Origin: an uncultured Alphaproteobacteria bacterium
GTDB lineage: Bacteria > Pseudomonadota > Alphaproteobacteria > RF32 > CAG-239
Reading direction: 5' to 3'
Assembly (NCBI GenBank): GCA_910585375.1
Contig: CAJUCZ010000003.1
Span: forward strand, 42,836 to 106,835
Length of the DNA: 64,000 nt
The position numbers and the translations under genes are program-made. Positions 1-7,875 of this stretch are shown here, piece by piece (position 1 is the stretch's first letter; each line of letters starts with the position of its first letter). The notes beneath the pieces are model-generated. The model saw nothing but the letters and a program-made list of their open reading frames with translations, searched no databases and was not told the origin of the DNA.

Positions 1-1200
1 CACTTCTTTAAAGAAGGCTTGGTAATTGATAAAAACTTCAAAAGCTCTGACCTTGCGATGTGGCAAATGCAAATTTTGTCGGCTAATATGTTTGTCAATT
101 CAACTCGGGATAATGTTAAGCGTTCTGAGGAGCGAATGCTCAATGAAGGATTGCTTCCAGGGCCTGCTCCGATTGGTTACTTAAATACCAAGGATGAGAA
201 TGGCAAGAAGACCATCATCATTGACCCAGACCGTGGACATTTCATCAAAAAATTATTTGAAGAGTATTCCACTGGGTTATTTTCAATGGACGAGTTAGTT
301 AAAAAGTCCAAAAACTGGGGATTGCGAAATCGTAAGAGCGGCAACCCGATTACCAAAGCCCAATTTGCAGATATTTTGCAAAACCCATTTTATTATGGCG
401 TGATGTACTACAACAAGAGCTATTTTCCGCATATATACGAAAAACTCATTTCCAAGGAGTTGTTTGATAAATGTACCGAAGTACGGACAGGAAAATTCAA
501 ACGGACTTCAAAGCATACCAAGGAACCCTACATTTTTCGAGGATTGGTTCGTTGTAAGCATTGCAATTGCTTGCTTTCTCCATATACAAAGAAAGGGCAG
601 TATGTGTATTTAAGACACACCGACCTTAAAAACTGCGAACACTGCAACAATGTTAGCGAGAAAATTTTGCTGAAAGAAGTGGAAAAAGCCCTTGCTTCAA
701 TTAGCTTTGATGATGAGCTGAAACTTGCTCTGGCTGATGAGTTGAAAAAACGCTATGAAGCCACGCACGGCAACAATCATTATCAGTTGGAAAAGGATCG
801 GAATCAGTTGGCTGATGTTGAAGAAAATCAAAAGAAACTTTTGGATTTGCTGATTGCGGGAACTGTTTCTGCTGATGTGTATCGCAGTAAAAATGCCGAG
901 TATGAAACGGCTAAAATTGAGCTGCAGGCGAAAATTGAACAATTGCAAACTCCTGATAACTCTGTTGAGCGGGCGATTGATAAGGTGTTGAATTTCAGCC
1001 AAAATTCTTTTGCAATTTTCAAAAGTTCGCAGATTGAAGAAAAACGCCGTATTTTAAATATCGTTTTTGCGAACTTTTTAATGGACGGGAAAAATCCTGA
1101 AATATCAATGCATAAAAACTTCAAGCTCCTATCAAAAATAGGAGCTTGTAAAGATTGGTGCGGCCGAGAAGACTCGAACTTCCATGAGCTTAGCTCATAA
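1..1200 (+). CDS. Large serine recombinase, C-terminal part (5' end outside the window)
   Basis: A site-specific serine recombinase, which would cut and rejoin DNA at att-type sites. The frame is open from base 1 (H-F-F-K-E-G before the first possible TTG start at 19), so the catalytic N-terminus lies outside the window. Visible are the end of the resolvase fold and its long helix (WQMQILSANMFVN), the recombinase DNA-binding domain (from GPAPIGYL near residue 48 of the visible part), a zinc ribbon with CKHC near 179 and CEHC near 206, and a coiled coil over about 250-320. The last 14 codons read antisense through the 3' part of tRNA-Leu, giving the tail WCGREDSNFHELSS. No partner mobile genes are visible, so any element must extend to the left. 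It could be a phage or ICE integrase or an invertase. The family call is firm; the element type is unknown. Confidence 0.9.
   Translation, partial: HFFKEGLVIDKNFKSSDLAMWQMQILSANMFVNSTRDNVKRSEERMLNEGLLPGPAPIGYLNTKDENGKKTIIIDPDRGHFIKKLFEEYSTGLFSMDELVKKSKNWGLRNRKSGNPITKAQFADILQNPFYYGVMYYNKSYFPHIYEKLISKELFDKCTEVRTGKFKRTSKHTKEPYIFRGLVRCKHCNCLLSPYTKKGQYVYLRHTDLKNCEHCNNVSEKILLKEVEKALASISFDDELKLALADELKKRYEATHGNNHYQLEKDRNQLADVEENQKKLLDLLIAGTVSADVYRSKNAEYETAKIELQAKIEQLQTPDNSVERAIDKVLNFSQNSFAIFKSSQIEEKRRILNIVFANFLMDGKNPEISMHKNFKLLSKIGACKDWCGREDSNFHELSS
1123..1147 (-). terminator. Hairpin downstream of tRNA-Leu
   Basis: A perfect 10-bp stem (AAGCTCCTAT with its complement, 5-base loop) lies 8 bases beyond the CCA end of tRNA-Leu on the minus strand and is followed by GAAGTTTTTATG, a short U-run. 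It probably terminates tRNA-Leu. It also lies inside the last codons of the recombinase on the other strand. Confidence 0.55.
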
Positions 1201-1241
1201 CGACCTCAACGTTACGCGTCTACCAATTTCGCCACGGCCGC
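1156..1241 (-). tRNA. tRNA-Leu (anticodon GAG)
   Basis: The minus strand folds as a class II tRNA of 86 nt. The acceptor stem is GCGGCCG with CGGCCGC, followed by discriminator A and an encoded CCA. The D arm contains AATTGGTAGACGC. The anticodon stem TAACG/CGTTA holds the loop TTGAGGT, giving anticodon GAG. The long variable arm (AGCTAAGCTCA region) and T loop TTCGAGT are typical of tRNA-Leu. The 3' half is overlapped antisense by the recombinase reading frame. Confidence 0.95.
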
Positions 1242-1344
1242 ATCATATGTACAAGCAACATAACTAATTCAGTTCTGCAAATAAATCAAGCATTTTTTTA
1301 TCAATTGGGCAAATTTTCCCCAAATGAAAGATAAAAAAGGACTT

Positions 1345-2046
1345 TTATGCCTTTTTCTTCACAGCCTTGGGCTCGACCAAACCTCCGGAAATCACAAATT
1401 TGAGTCCTTCTTCCACCTTCATATCCAGCTCAATCACATCTTTTTTGGGCACAAAAATCAAAAAGCCGGAAGTCGGGTTAGGCGTTGTCGGAATAAAAAT
1501 ATTAAGCATTTCCTCGTTAAATTTTTCACTCACTTCACCTTTGGTGGAAGAACTGACAAACCCCAATATCCAAATTCCCTTGCGCGGATATTCAAGCATT
1601 ACAACCTGAGTAAAAGCCTGCGCCTTGCTGGAAAAAAATGTCTCAAACACCTGCTTCAACACGGAATAGACACTTGAAATCAGCGGCATTTTATAGACAA
1701 TCCACTCCCCCAGCCGCAAAAAGAACTTGCCCAGAAAACCGGCGGCGAACATACCGACCAAAATCAGCGCCACAACCAGAACAACCAAACCGACACCGGG
1801 GATTGTAAAAGGCAAAAACGTATCAAATTTAAACTGCGGCGGCAAAATCTGGTTCACCATCCGGTCTACCCAGAAAATAAACTTGTAAGCCATATAAAAA
1901 GTAATGGCCACCGGCGCCGTCACTAAAATACCGGTAAACAAATATGCCCGTATTTTTGCACCGACCTTCATAAAAACGGCTTTTTCTTTTTCCAAACGAA
2001 TACGTTTTATGTTTGCCGCTCTCTTTTTTACTTCAAAATCCGCCAT
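1345..2046 (-). CDS. DUF502 family inner-membrane protein
   Basis: A membrane protein of the DUF502 family, 233 aa, function unknown. A basic N-terminus (about 1-30) precedes a first membrane segment (AYLFTGILVTAPVAITFYMA, about 34-53) and a second, valine-rich one at about 83-105 (IPGVGLVVLVVALILVGMF). The rest is the soluble family domain, including the YPRKGIW and TPNPTSGF motifs that mark DUF502. A weak Shine-Dalgarno (AAAAGGT) stands before the ATG at 2046. A later in-frame ATG (MKVGAKIRAY) matches the usual N-terminus of the family and is an alternative start. The gene is monocistronic, between tRNA-Leu and recJ. A weak AAAAAGG/CCTTTTTT hairpin follows the stop. Confidence 0.88.
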   Translation of the reverse strand: MADFEVKKRAANIKRIRLEKEKAVFMKVGAKIRAYLFTGILVTAPVAITFYMAYKFIFWVDRMVNQILPPQFKFDTFLPFTIPGVGLVVLVVALILVGMFAAGFLGKFFLRLGEWIVYKMPLISSVYSVLKQVFETFFSSKAQAFTQVVMLEYPRKGIWILGFVSSSTKGEVSEKFNEEMLNIFIPTTPNPTSGFLIFVPKKDVIELDMKVEEGLKFVISGGLVEPKAVKKKA

Positions 2047-2114
2047 CTTTTTTACCTTTTAAACTTTGCCCAACCGCTTTAGATGCTCTATAAAACTCGT
2101 TTCCTCTCCTTTTT

Positions 2115-2230
2115 CCGAAGTTTTAACGTGGAAAACAGAGTGATTTGAAAGGCAAGAAAATTCTAATGTAGTGGTACATGAATTTTTCGAGACCGCATCA
2201 AATTGCTCTAGGTTTCCGTTAAAACTTCGG
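2115..2230. repeat. Large imperfect palindrome at the 3' end of recJ
   Basis: CCGAAGTTTTAACG at 2115-2128 is the exact reverse complement of 2217-2230, which encodes the last codons of recJ. Inside are a second pairing (AGAG..GATTTG with CAAATTGCTCT) and an inner stem GAAAATTC/GAATTTTTC around a GTGGTACATGA core. It may act as the recJ terminator. It shares the GTACATGA core but not the terminal boxes of the palindromic repeats at 33.0, 36.1 and 54.2 kb. Confidence 0.6.
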
Positions 2231-3986
2231 AAACGTCTTCAATTATAAACTGCACCCCATTCCTTCCCATCCAGTTGTCCGGACGCAGGGTGCCGATAAC
2301 GTTATAAACCGCCCCGCGATGATTCAACAGCGCCATGCCGGCTTCCGTATCAGCCATCCGAAAAGCCATGGCTTTCAAACTGCCGCCGGACGCAGAGGTC
2401 AAAAAACACCGGATATGCCCGCTGCCGACAATTGATACTTTAGAAACATGCACCCGTGGCAAAACCAATTTCGGCTCCGGATTCTGCGCACCGTACGGCT
2501 CAAGCATCGCCAAACTCTTCGCCAGCTCCGGCGTAGCACCCGACACATCAAGAACACCATCGGCATTAATCACCGGCACTATCGCCTCATTGCCGATTTT
2601 CTCCCGCACATATTCGCCGACAAACTTGCGGAATTCTTCAATTTTATCCTCGTTCAGCGAAAAACCGGCCGCCATGGTATGCCCGCCGCCTTTGGTCAAT
2701 ATGCCTTTTTCCTTGGCGGCAATAATCAAAGCTCCCAAATCAATTCCGGAAACCGAACGCGCCGACCCTTTGACCTCATCATCCTCAATAGACATTACAA
2801 ACGCCGGCAGATTATAACGCTCCTTGAGCTTGCCTGCCACAATGCCGATAACCCCCTGATGCCAGTCATTTCCGGCCACAAAGGCTATCGGATATTCCTG
2901 CGGCGTTCCTTCCAGAATTTCTATTGCCTTAAGCAAAACATAAGCCTCTATCTCTTTGCGCTTGTCATTAAACTCATTGAGCTTTTCCGCCAGAGTTTCG
3001 GCATAAAAGGCATCTTTGGCACAAAGCAGTTTGTTACCGAGCGAAGCTTCTCCGACACGACCGCAGGCATTAATCCGCGGTCCCAACACAAAGCCAAGAT
3101 GAAAAGCCGTCGGAGCTTCGGTAATTCCCGATTTGTCAATAAGCGATTTCAGCCCCAGATTATTGCGTAAGGCCATAATCTTCAACCCCTGCCGGACATA
3201 TGCCCGATTCAGCCCCTGCAGCGGCACAACATCGCAAACCGTTCCCAAAGCCACCAGATCAAGCCAGTTCATAAGATTCGGCTCTTCTCTTCCGGCATAA
3301 AAACCTTCCTTGCGCAACTCACGGTTAACGGCAACAATTGTAAAGAAAACGACACCGACTGCCGCCATATATTTCAAATATTCCACCTGATTATCTTCAT
3401 CCAGACGCTTCGGGTTGACAACGGCATAAACCTTCGGCAACAAGACCTCAGCCTCATGATGGTCAAGCACAATAACGTCCAGTCCTTTTTCGGCAGCATA
3501 GCCCAGCGGCTCAAATGCCGTCGTCCCGCAATCGACCGTAATGACCAAATCCGCCTTTGCCGCCAAAAACCCGTCAACGGCCATAACACTGGGCCCGTAC
3601 CCCTCATCCCGCTCGGGAATATGAATCAGCGGCTCAATCCCGACACTTTCCAAAAACAAACGCAAAACGGAAGATGATGTTGCCCCGTCCACATCATAAT
3701 CGCCGATAACCGCAACCTTTTGCTTTTTAATCACAGCCTCTGCAATACGCCGGGAGGCTTTTTCCATGTCTTTAAGTACAAACGGATTCGGCATCAAAGA
3801 TTGAATTTTCGGCTCAAGAAAAGCCATAGCCTCGTCTGCGCCAATTCCCCGCTGGGTCAGGATTTGAGCGACCAAAGGCGGCAACCCGAACTTCTGAGAC
3901 AACAATTCGGCTTTACGCTCGTCAAAAGAAACGGTTTTCCACAAACATCCGTTTAAAGATTTGATGTTCTCAAAATCAAAAGCCAA
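2208..3986 (-). CDS. recJ: Single-stranded-DNA-specific exonuclease RecJ
   Basis: A 5'-to-3' single-strand DNA exonuclease acting in RecF-pathway recombination, mismatch repair and base excision repair. The 592 aa length is usual. The DHH phosphoesterase core shows IGDYDVDGATSS at about 94-105, VDCGTT at about 151-156 and the metal-binding DHH at about 175-177 (LDHHEAE). The DHHA1 domain follows (GIVAGKLKERY, then KGGGHTMAAGFS), and a C-terminal OB-like region ends at the stop. The stop codon lies inside the arm of a palindrome. The start at 3986 is 21 bases downstream of the OmpA-lipoprotein stop, so the two genes probably share a transcript. Confidence 0.97.
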   Translation of the reverse strand: MAFDFENIKSLNGCLWKTVSFDERKAELLSQKFGLPPLVAQILTQRGIGADEAMAFLEPKIQSLMPNPFVLKDMEKASRRIAEAVIKKQKVAVIGDYDVDGATSSSVLRLFLESVGIEPLIHIPERDEGYGPSVMAVDGFLAAKADLVITVDCGTTAFEPLGYAAEKGLDVIVLDHHEAEVLLPKVYAVVNPKRLDEDNQVEYLKYMAAVGVVFFTIVAVNRELRKEGFYAGREEPNLMNWLDLVALGTVCDVVPLQGLNRAYVRQGLKIMALRNNLGLKSLIDKSGITEAPTAFHLGFVLGPRINACGRVGEASLGNKLLCAKDAFYAETLAEKLNEFNDKRKEIEAYVLLKAIEILEGTPQEYPIAFVAGNDWHQGVIGIVAGKLKERYNLPAFVMSIEDDEVKGSARSVSGIDLGALIIAAKEKGILTKGGGHTMAAGFSLNEDKIEEFRKFVGEYVREKIGNEAIVPVINADGVLDVSGATPELAKSLAMLEPYGAQNPEPKLVLPRVHVSKVSIVGSGHIRCFLTSASGGSLKAMAFRMADTEAGMALLNHRGAVYNVIGTLRPDNWMGRNGVQFIIEDVSEVLTET

Positions 3987-4007
3987 TGCCCCGTTCCCGC
4001 ATCAAAA

Positions 4008-4835
4008 TTAGTAGCTGATATAAATTTCCGCACGGCGGTTCAGACGTTCGCCTTCCGGCATGACTTCCAAATAAGCCGGCGCACTGTCAGACAAAGCCTC
4101 AATTGAAATATCGTCTTCTTTCATGCCGGCACGTTTTAATGCCGCAGCCACATTCTGCGCCCGTTCCATCGACACTTTCAGATTAGCCAATTTGTGAGAA
4201 ACAATATCCGTATTTCTGGTACGGCTGGAAGCAAAACCCAAAACCTTGATTTTGGCATTATTGGCTTTAGCCTGCCGAACAGCGGCGCGGATTTTTGAAT
4301 TATATGAAGGATCAACCGCAGCGCTGCCGTTGGCAAAATAAACTGTTTCCAACCGGTAAGTCACGCTCGGCCCGTTATCAACATCCGGCTCCTGTGTTTC
4401 GGACAAAGTTTCCTCAAACACGCTCTCGCTCAGCAATGGCACTCCGGACGGCGCTTTGGCCTCGGCAACTTTTACTGTTTTAATTTCTTTTTCCGGAAGC
4501 TTTTCTTTTACTTTAGATTTAGCTTTGGCTTTTTCAGCCAGAGTCTTTTCTTCTTTGTCTTCAATCAGATCTTTATCCGTAATCTCGGCAAAAATCTCAT
4601 CTTCTTCACTGCCGTCATATGCAACATTTTGCTCATCGGCGCCGAGTGTTTTTCCTTCTTTCAAAACTTTGGCTGAAGCTGCATCCGTTTTTCCCTGTTT
4701 TTTCATCACGTCTTCCAATGTCACGTCATCTTCTTCAATAATCTCGGGAAACACTGCCGAAGAACAAGCCGAAAGCGACATAGACACCACAACCGACCAC
4801 AACAGAATTTTCAAATATGGATACTGCATCATCAT
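4008..4835 (-). CDS. OmpA-family lipoprotein
   Basis: Probable peptidoglycan-binding outer-membrane lipoprotein, 275 aa. A signal sequence (about 1-24) ends in the lipobox LSAC. A long, acidic, lysine-rich low-complexity linker (about 30-135) could span the periplasm. The C-terminal OmpA-like domain (about 155-275) has VYFANGSAAVDPSY at its start, the helical KVLGFASSRT segment, and LNRRAEIYISY at the end. The NRR motif is the usual end of OmpA domains. A TAAGG Shine-Dalgarno supports the first of three clustered ATGs. It lies upstream of recJ in the same direction. The specific role is unknown; Pal-like anchoring is inferred from the domain. Confidence 0.85.
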   Translation of the reverse strand: MMMQYPYLKILLWSVVVSMSLSACSSAVFPEIIEEDDVTLEDVMKKQGKTDAASAKVLKEGKTLGADEQNVAYDGSEEDEIFAEITDKDLIEDKEEKTLAEKAKAKSKVKEKLPEKEIKTVKVAEAKAPSGVPLLSESVFEETLSETQEPDVDNGPSVTYRLETVYFANGSAAVDPSYNSKIRAAVRQAKANNAKIKVLGFASSRTRNTDIVSHKLANLKVSMERAQNVAAALKRAGMKEDDISIEALSDSAPAYLEVMPEGERLNRRAEIYISY

Positions 4836-5026
4836 TTAAACCTTACAAAAGCTGTTTGAAAACTGTAACTCACTAAATGAGTATAATAAAAAAACCGATA
4901 ACACAAGCACAAAAACCTAATTAAAAACAAATTTTATCAAAAATACTCCACGGCAAAATAAAAGATTGTCTTTAAAATAAATCAGTTTAACATAATTAAT
5001 ACCACAGCATTCGGGAAGGAACACAT

Positions 5027-5572
5027 ATGAATACATCTGCCGTAGATTCGTCTTTGGATATTGCCGCCTGGTTTATTGCCCGCGCCCAAAAAGACGAATG
5101 GTTTCTGGAAAATGAAAAACTCCAAAACCTGTTATTTTTATCCCAGCTTCATTACGCTTTGCAAAATAACGGCCGGATTTTAATGCCCAGCCTATTTACC
5201 GCAAACAGATATGGCTTTCAGGAACCCAACATCGCGAAGCTCCTCAAAACTGTACCAAACTGCCTGACGGCGAGTCGCCTGCCTGCAGAAATAGTTTCTT
5301 TTCTGGAAAAAATCTGGAAGATTTACGGCGCCATGAGCCTCAAACAGCTTGCAAACATGATAAAGCAACAGACTTCATACCCGGAACTTTATCCGTCTGA
5401 TACAAAAATTATTGTTGAAATCAATTCTTTGGTTGAAAAATTAAAAACTCAGAGTAAAATAGAACGGACAACCAAACTCAAAGAAACTGAAAAAAAAGTG
5501 CTAATTTCCCAAAACGGCCCGGTTGTCGTCTCAAAGTGGCAGCCGCGAAAATTAGGAAACGGCGGGAATTAA
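5027..5572 (+). CDS. Panacea-domain (DUF4065, SocA-like) protein
   Basis: 181 aa. The N-terminal 100 residues match the Panacea/DUF4065 fold: DIAAWFIARAQ at about 11-21, KLQNLLFLSQLHYAL at about 31-45 and NRYGFQEPNI. In Caulobacter a member of this family (SocA) is an antitoxin that delivers its toxin to ClpXP, and other members neutralise varied toxins. No toxin-like gene of similar size adjoins this one; the next gene is a DUF192 lipoprotein. It may therefore be a solitary or housekeeping member. GGAAGGAAC precedes the ATG at 5027. A lysine-rich C-terminal tail follows the domain. Confidence 0.75.
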   Translation: MNTSAVDSSLDIAAWFIARAQKDEWFLENEKLQNLLFLSQLHYALQNNGRILMPSLFTANRYGFQEPNIAKLLKTVPNCLTASRLPAEIVSFLEKIWKIYGAMSLKQLANMIKQQTSYPELYPSDTKIIVEINSLVEKLKTQSKIERTTKLKETEKKVLISQNGPVVVSKWQPRKLGNGGN

Positions 5573-5598
5573 AACTATTTTTTTTGAAGGAGAAAAAC

Positions 5599-6117
5599 AT
5601 GAACAAATTAGTTAGAGTGCTCTTTGCATTATTGCTTGTAGCCGGATGTTCAAAGCAGGAAAGCACCACAACACCTTTGACGATTGAAACCCAAAACGGC
5701 ACGGTAAAATATACCGTTGACGAAGCCAATACCCGCGAAGAAATGGAAACCGGCCTGATGAACAGAGATTCTCTGGCTGCTGACCATGGCATGATTTTTA
5801 ACATTGACCCTGTCCGCCGTGTTGCAATGTGGATGAAAGATACCAAATTTCCGTTGGACATGATTTTTATTGCTCCGGACGGTACCATTACTCAGGTTTA
5901 TGAAAACGCTGAAGCAATGAGCGAGAAAAAAATTCCTTCCACCATTCCTGTCCGCGCTGTTATTGAAATCAATGCCGGAGATATTCAAAAACATCAAATT
6001 AAAGTCGGCGACAAAGTAACGCACGAATTTTTTAATCAGATGAAAAAAGAAGAAACAAAAGCAGAAGCTCCGAAAGAAGCTGCTGCTCCGACTGAAGAAA
6101 ACAAGACTGACAAATAA
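5599..6117 (+). CDS. DUF192 family lipoprotein
   Basis: 172 aa. A short signal peptide ends in the lipobox VAGC at about 15-18, so this is probably a lipoprotein. The DUF192 domain fills about 30-145, with TREEMETGLMNRDSL, the conserved MWMKDTKFPLDMIFI segment (about 79-93) and the VIEINAG region. The family is widespread in alphaproteobacteria and lacks a settled function. The C-terminal tail is charged and alanine-rich. The ATG at 5599 was chosen because GAAGGAGAA lies just upstream and because it places the signal peptide at the N-terminus; an upstream in-frame ATG would destroy it. A strong terminator follows. Confidence 0.88.
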   Translation: MNKLVRVLFALLLVAGCSKQESTTTPLTIETQNGTVKYTVDEANTREEMETGLMNRDSLAADHGMIFNIDPVRRVAMWMKDTKFPLDMIFIAPDGTITQVYENAEAMSEKKIPSTIPVRAVIEINAGDIQKHQIKVGDKVTHEFFNQMKKEETKAEAPKEAAAPTEENKTDK

Positions 6118-6131
6118 TTTTTGCCAGACAC

Positions 6132-6168
6132 AAAAAACCGTCAATTTTCAAATTGACGGTTTTTTTTA
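6132..6168 (+). terminator. Intrinsic terminator after the DUF192 gene
   Basis: AACCGTCAATTT pairs with AAATTGACGGTT across a 2-base loop and is followed by a run of eight T. It insulates the cysteine-rich cassette downstream from transcription of the DUF192 gene. Confidence 0.92.
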
Positions 6169-6184
6169 TGGTTCGAACGTAACA

Positions 6185-6283
6185 CTACCTGCGTTAGCAG
6201 GTAGATGTAGACATTCCAGCCCAGTCGTTAGGCTTGCGTAGCCTTTGGGCTGGGCGAACGAAGTTCGGAATGGTTAATACTAC
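6185..6283. repeat. Cluster of palindromes before the silent cassette, with an inverted leader fragment
   Basis: A perfect hairpin CTACCTGC-GTTA-GCAGGTAG covers 6185-6204. A nested one follows: CCAGCCCA (6216-6223) with TGGGCTGG (6246-6253), enclosing AGGCT-TGCGT-AGCCT. At 6266-6281 the reverse complement reads AGTATTAACCATTCCG, identical to the start of the leader of cysteine-rich genes A and B. The cysteine-rich cassette begins directly after this. Confidence 0.7.
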
Positions 6284-6683
6284 TTGCGTAAGCGACTATT
6301 TCCCAATCTATTGTTCTTCATCTTCTTATTGTAATGGTGTTTATCGTAATGGATACTGTTCCGGTTCTTGTGACGAACCTGGCCCTTCCGGTAGCTCTGA
6401 GTCTGATGAAGAAAGATGTAAAGCTGAGGGATATATTTATAACATATGGGAGGGAAGCCCCTATAATGGATGTGGCGGACATTTTCAGAAATATTACCTA
6501 CTGCCAGGAACGGTATGTCCTTATAATGCCTCATGGAGCACAATAGGACGTTGCGGTGTCTGCAGCGACATAAGCTCTGATAATTGTGCTTCTTCACATA
6601 CTGACATGATAGATGCCGGTAAAGGAGAATATGACGCCGATAAATTTGTTTGGTTCGGCCCTCGTTGTTCATGGGCTAAATAA
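6284..6683 (+). pseudogene. Promoterless C-terminal fragment of a cysteine-rich exported protein (possible silent cassette)
   Basis: An open frame of about 133 codons that resembles the C-terminal part of the cysteine-rich proteins and has no signal peptide, no Shine-Dalgarno at a plausible start and no promoter. Bases 6284-6391 match 32443-32550 of gene B with 4 differences in 108, and the reading frame is conserved (CVSDYFP, CNGVYRNGYC, CDEP). After this block it diverges completely from B (about 11 more cysteines, ending WFGPRCSWAK). It follows a strong terminator and a set of palindromes. It is either a remnant left by recombination or a storage cassette that can be copied into an expressed locus. 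The frame can be extended upstream to 6234, but those residues come from the palindromes. Confidence 0.8.
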
Positions 6684-6755
6684 AAAAAAACAAAAAAGCC
6701 AACCCAATCCGACGACTCGGCAATATACCGAATACCATTGACATACCGGCACACA

Positions 6756-6788
6756 AAAAGGCGGCTCTTTTCAGAACCGCTTTTTTTC
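6756..6788. terminator. Bidirectional terminator
   Basis: GCGGCTCT pairs with AGAACCGC (one wobble) with A-run before and T-run after. It serves the AI-2E transporter gene on the minus strand and would also stop any plus-strand transcript through the cysteine-rich cassette. Confidence 0.85.
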
Positions 6789-6795
6789 TGGCCTT

Positions 6796-7863
6796 CTATT
6801 CCAAATAAAGAGAACTTTTTTTATAATTCTCAATGGCATGCCGAACCAACACGCCAATTATGGCCGCCACCGGAACCGCAATCATCAAGCCGAGAAATCC
6901 TAACAAAACACCGCCGGCCAGCAAAGCAAACATAACCCACACCGGATGCAGTCCGACATTATCCCCGACCAGTTTGGGCGTCAGGAAATTGCCCTCAATA
7001 AACTGTCCGACCATAAACACTGCCACCACCTGCAACACCGGCCCGATAGTATCAAACTGAGCAAAAGCGATTGCCAGACTGACCACAAAACCGGAGATAC
7101 TGCCGACATACGGAATAAACGAAATCAAACCTGCCAGAAAACCGACCAAAACACCAAGCTCCAGTCCTACGACATACAGCCCGACGGAATAAAACGTTCC
7201 CAAAATCACACAAACGCTGAGCTGCCCGCGAATAAAACCAGCCAAAATACTGTTAATTTCCTTAGCCATCTGGCGGATAGACTTTTTATACAACTTCGGA
7301 AGCAACCCGTCGACCTTATCCAGAAAAGTATGCCAGTCACGCAGCATATAAAAGGCCACAACCGGCGTAATCAGCAACAGCGACAACAAGTTAAAAAAGG
7401 CAAAACCGGAAGTAACCAGCTTGCGCACAATCGCCAGAACGATCTTAACCCCATTGGCAAAATTGCTGCGCAGATATTCTCTGATTTTATCCGGATCAAG
7501 CCCCGGAAAATTGTCTTTCAAATCAACGAGAACCGGCTCAAGTTTTTGCGCCAGCGAAGCGGCATATTGCGGCAACGCGGCAATAAACCGCCCGATCTGT
7601 TCATCAATAACGCTGACCAGCAAAATCAATGCCGGCACAAGAAAAACAACCACCAGACACATGACGACAACCGTTGCCCAAGTTCTGCTCATTCCCCATT
7701 TTTGAAAACGGGTTGCAAACGGGTCAAGCAGATAACCGATAATAATACCGGCCGCAAATGGCAGCAAAACCGAACGCAAAACATATACGCAAACACAGAA
7801 TAAAGCCAGCAATACCAGCCAAAACATCCAGTTACGGTTTTCTTTGGAATAATAAACAGCCAT
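6796..7863 (-). CDS. AI-2E family transporter (PerM-like permease)
   Basis: A 355 aa polytopic inner-membrane protein of the AI-2E transporter family (PF01594), whose members export autoinducer-2 or act as Na+/H+ antiporters. Hydrophobic segments occur at the N-terminus (FWLVLLALFCVCVYVL; FAAGIIIGYLLDPFA), at about 65-85, then a periplasmic-type region with amphipathic helices, and a cluster at about 150-345. The family signature GFIRGQLSVCVILG and the SFIPYVGSISG segment are present. The DUF2066 gene ends 12 bases upstream and ndk lies before that, suggesting one transcript. The substrate cannot be read from sequence. Confidence 0.9.
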   Translation of the reverse strand: MAVYYSKENRNWMFWLVLLALFCVCVYVLRSVLLPFAAGIIIGYLLDPFATRFQKWGMSRTWATVVVMCLVVVFLVPALILLVSVIDEQIGRFIAALPQYAASLAQKLEPVLVDLKDNFPGLDPDKIREYLRSNFANGVKIVLAIVRKLVTSGFAFFNLLSLLLITPVVAFYMLRDWHTFLDKVDGLLPKLYKKSIRQMAKEINSILAGFIRGQLSVCVILGTFYSVGLYVVGLELGVLVGFLAGLISFIPYVGSISGFVVSLAIAFAQFDTIGPVLQVVAVFMVGQFIEGNFLTPKLVGDNVGLHPVWVMFALLAGGVLLGFLGLMIAVPVAAIIGVLVRHAIENYKKSSLYLE

Positions 7864-7875
7864 GCTTTCACCCTT

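Noticed and set aside
5027..5572. Toxin-antitoxin pair at the Panacea-domain gene
   Set aside because: Neighbouring genes are recJ/OmpA on the other strand and a DUF192 lipoprotein; no toxin candidate adjoins it.
6185..6260. Integron attC site
   Set aside because: A GTTAGGC box is present within a palindrome, but the partner RYYYAAC box and the L boxes are missing and no integrase is nearby.
6234..6683. Treating the 6.3 kb frame as a complete gene starting at 6234
   Set aside because: The first residues are encoded by palindromes, there is no signal peptide or ribosome site, and a terminator lies upstream, so it is listed as a silent fragment.
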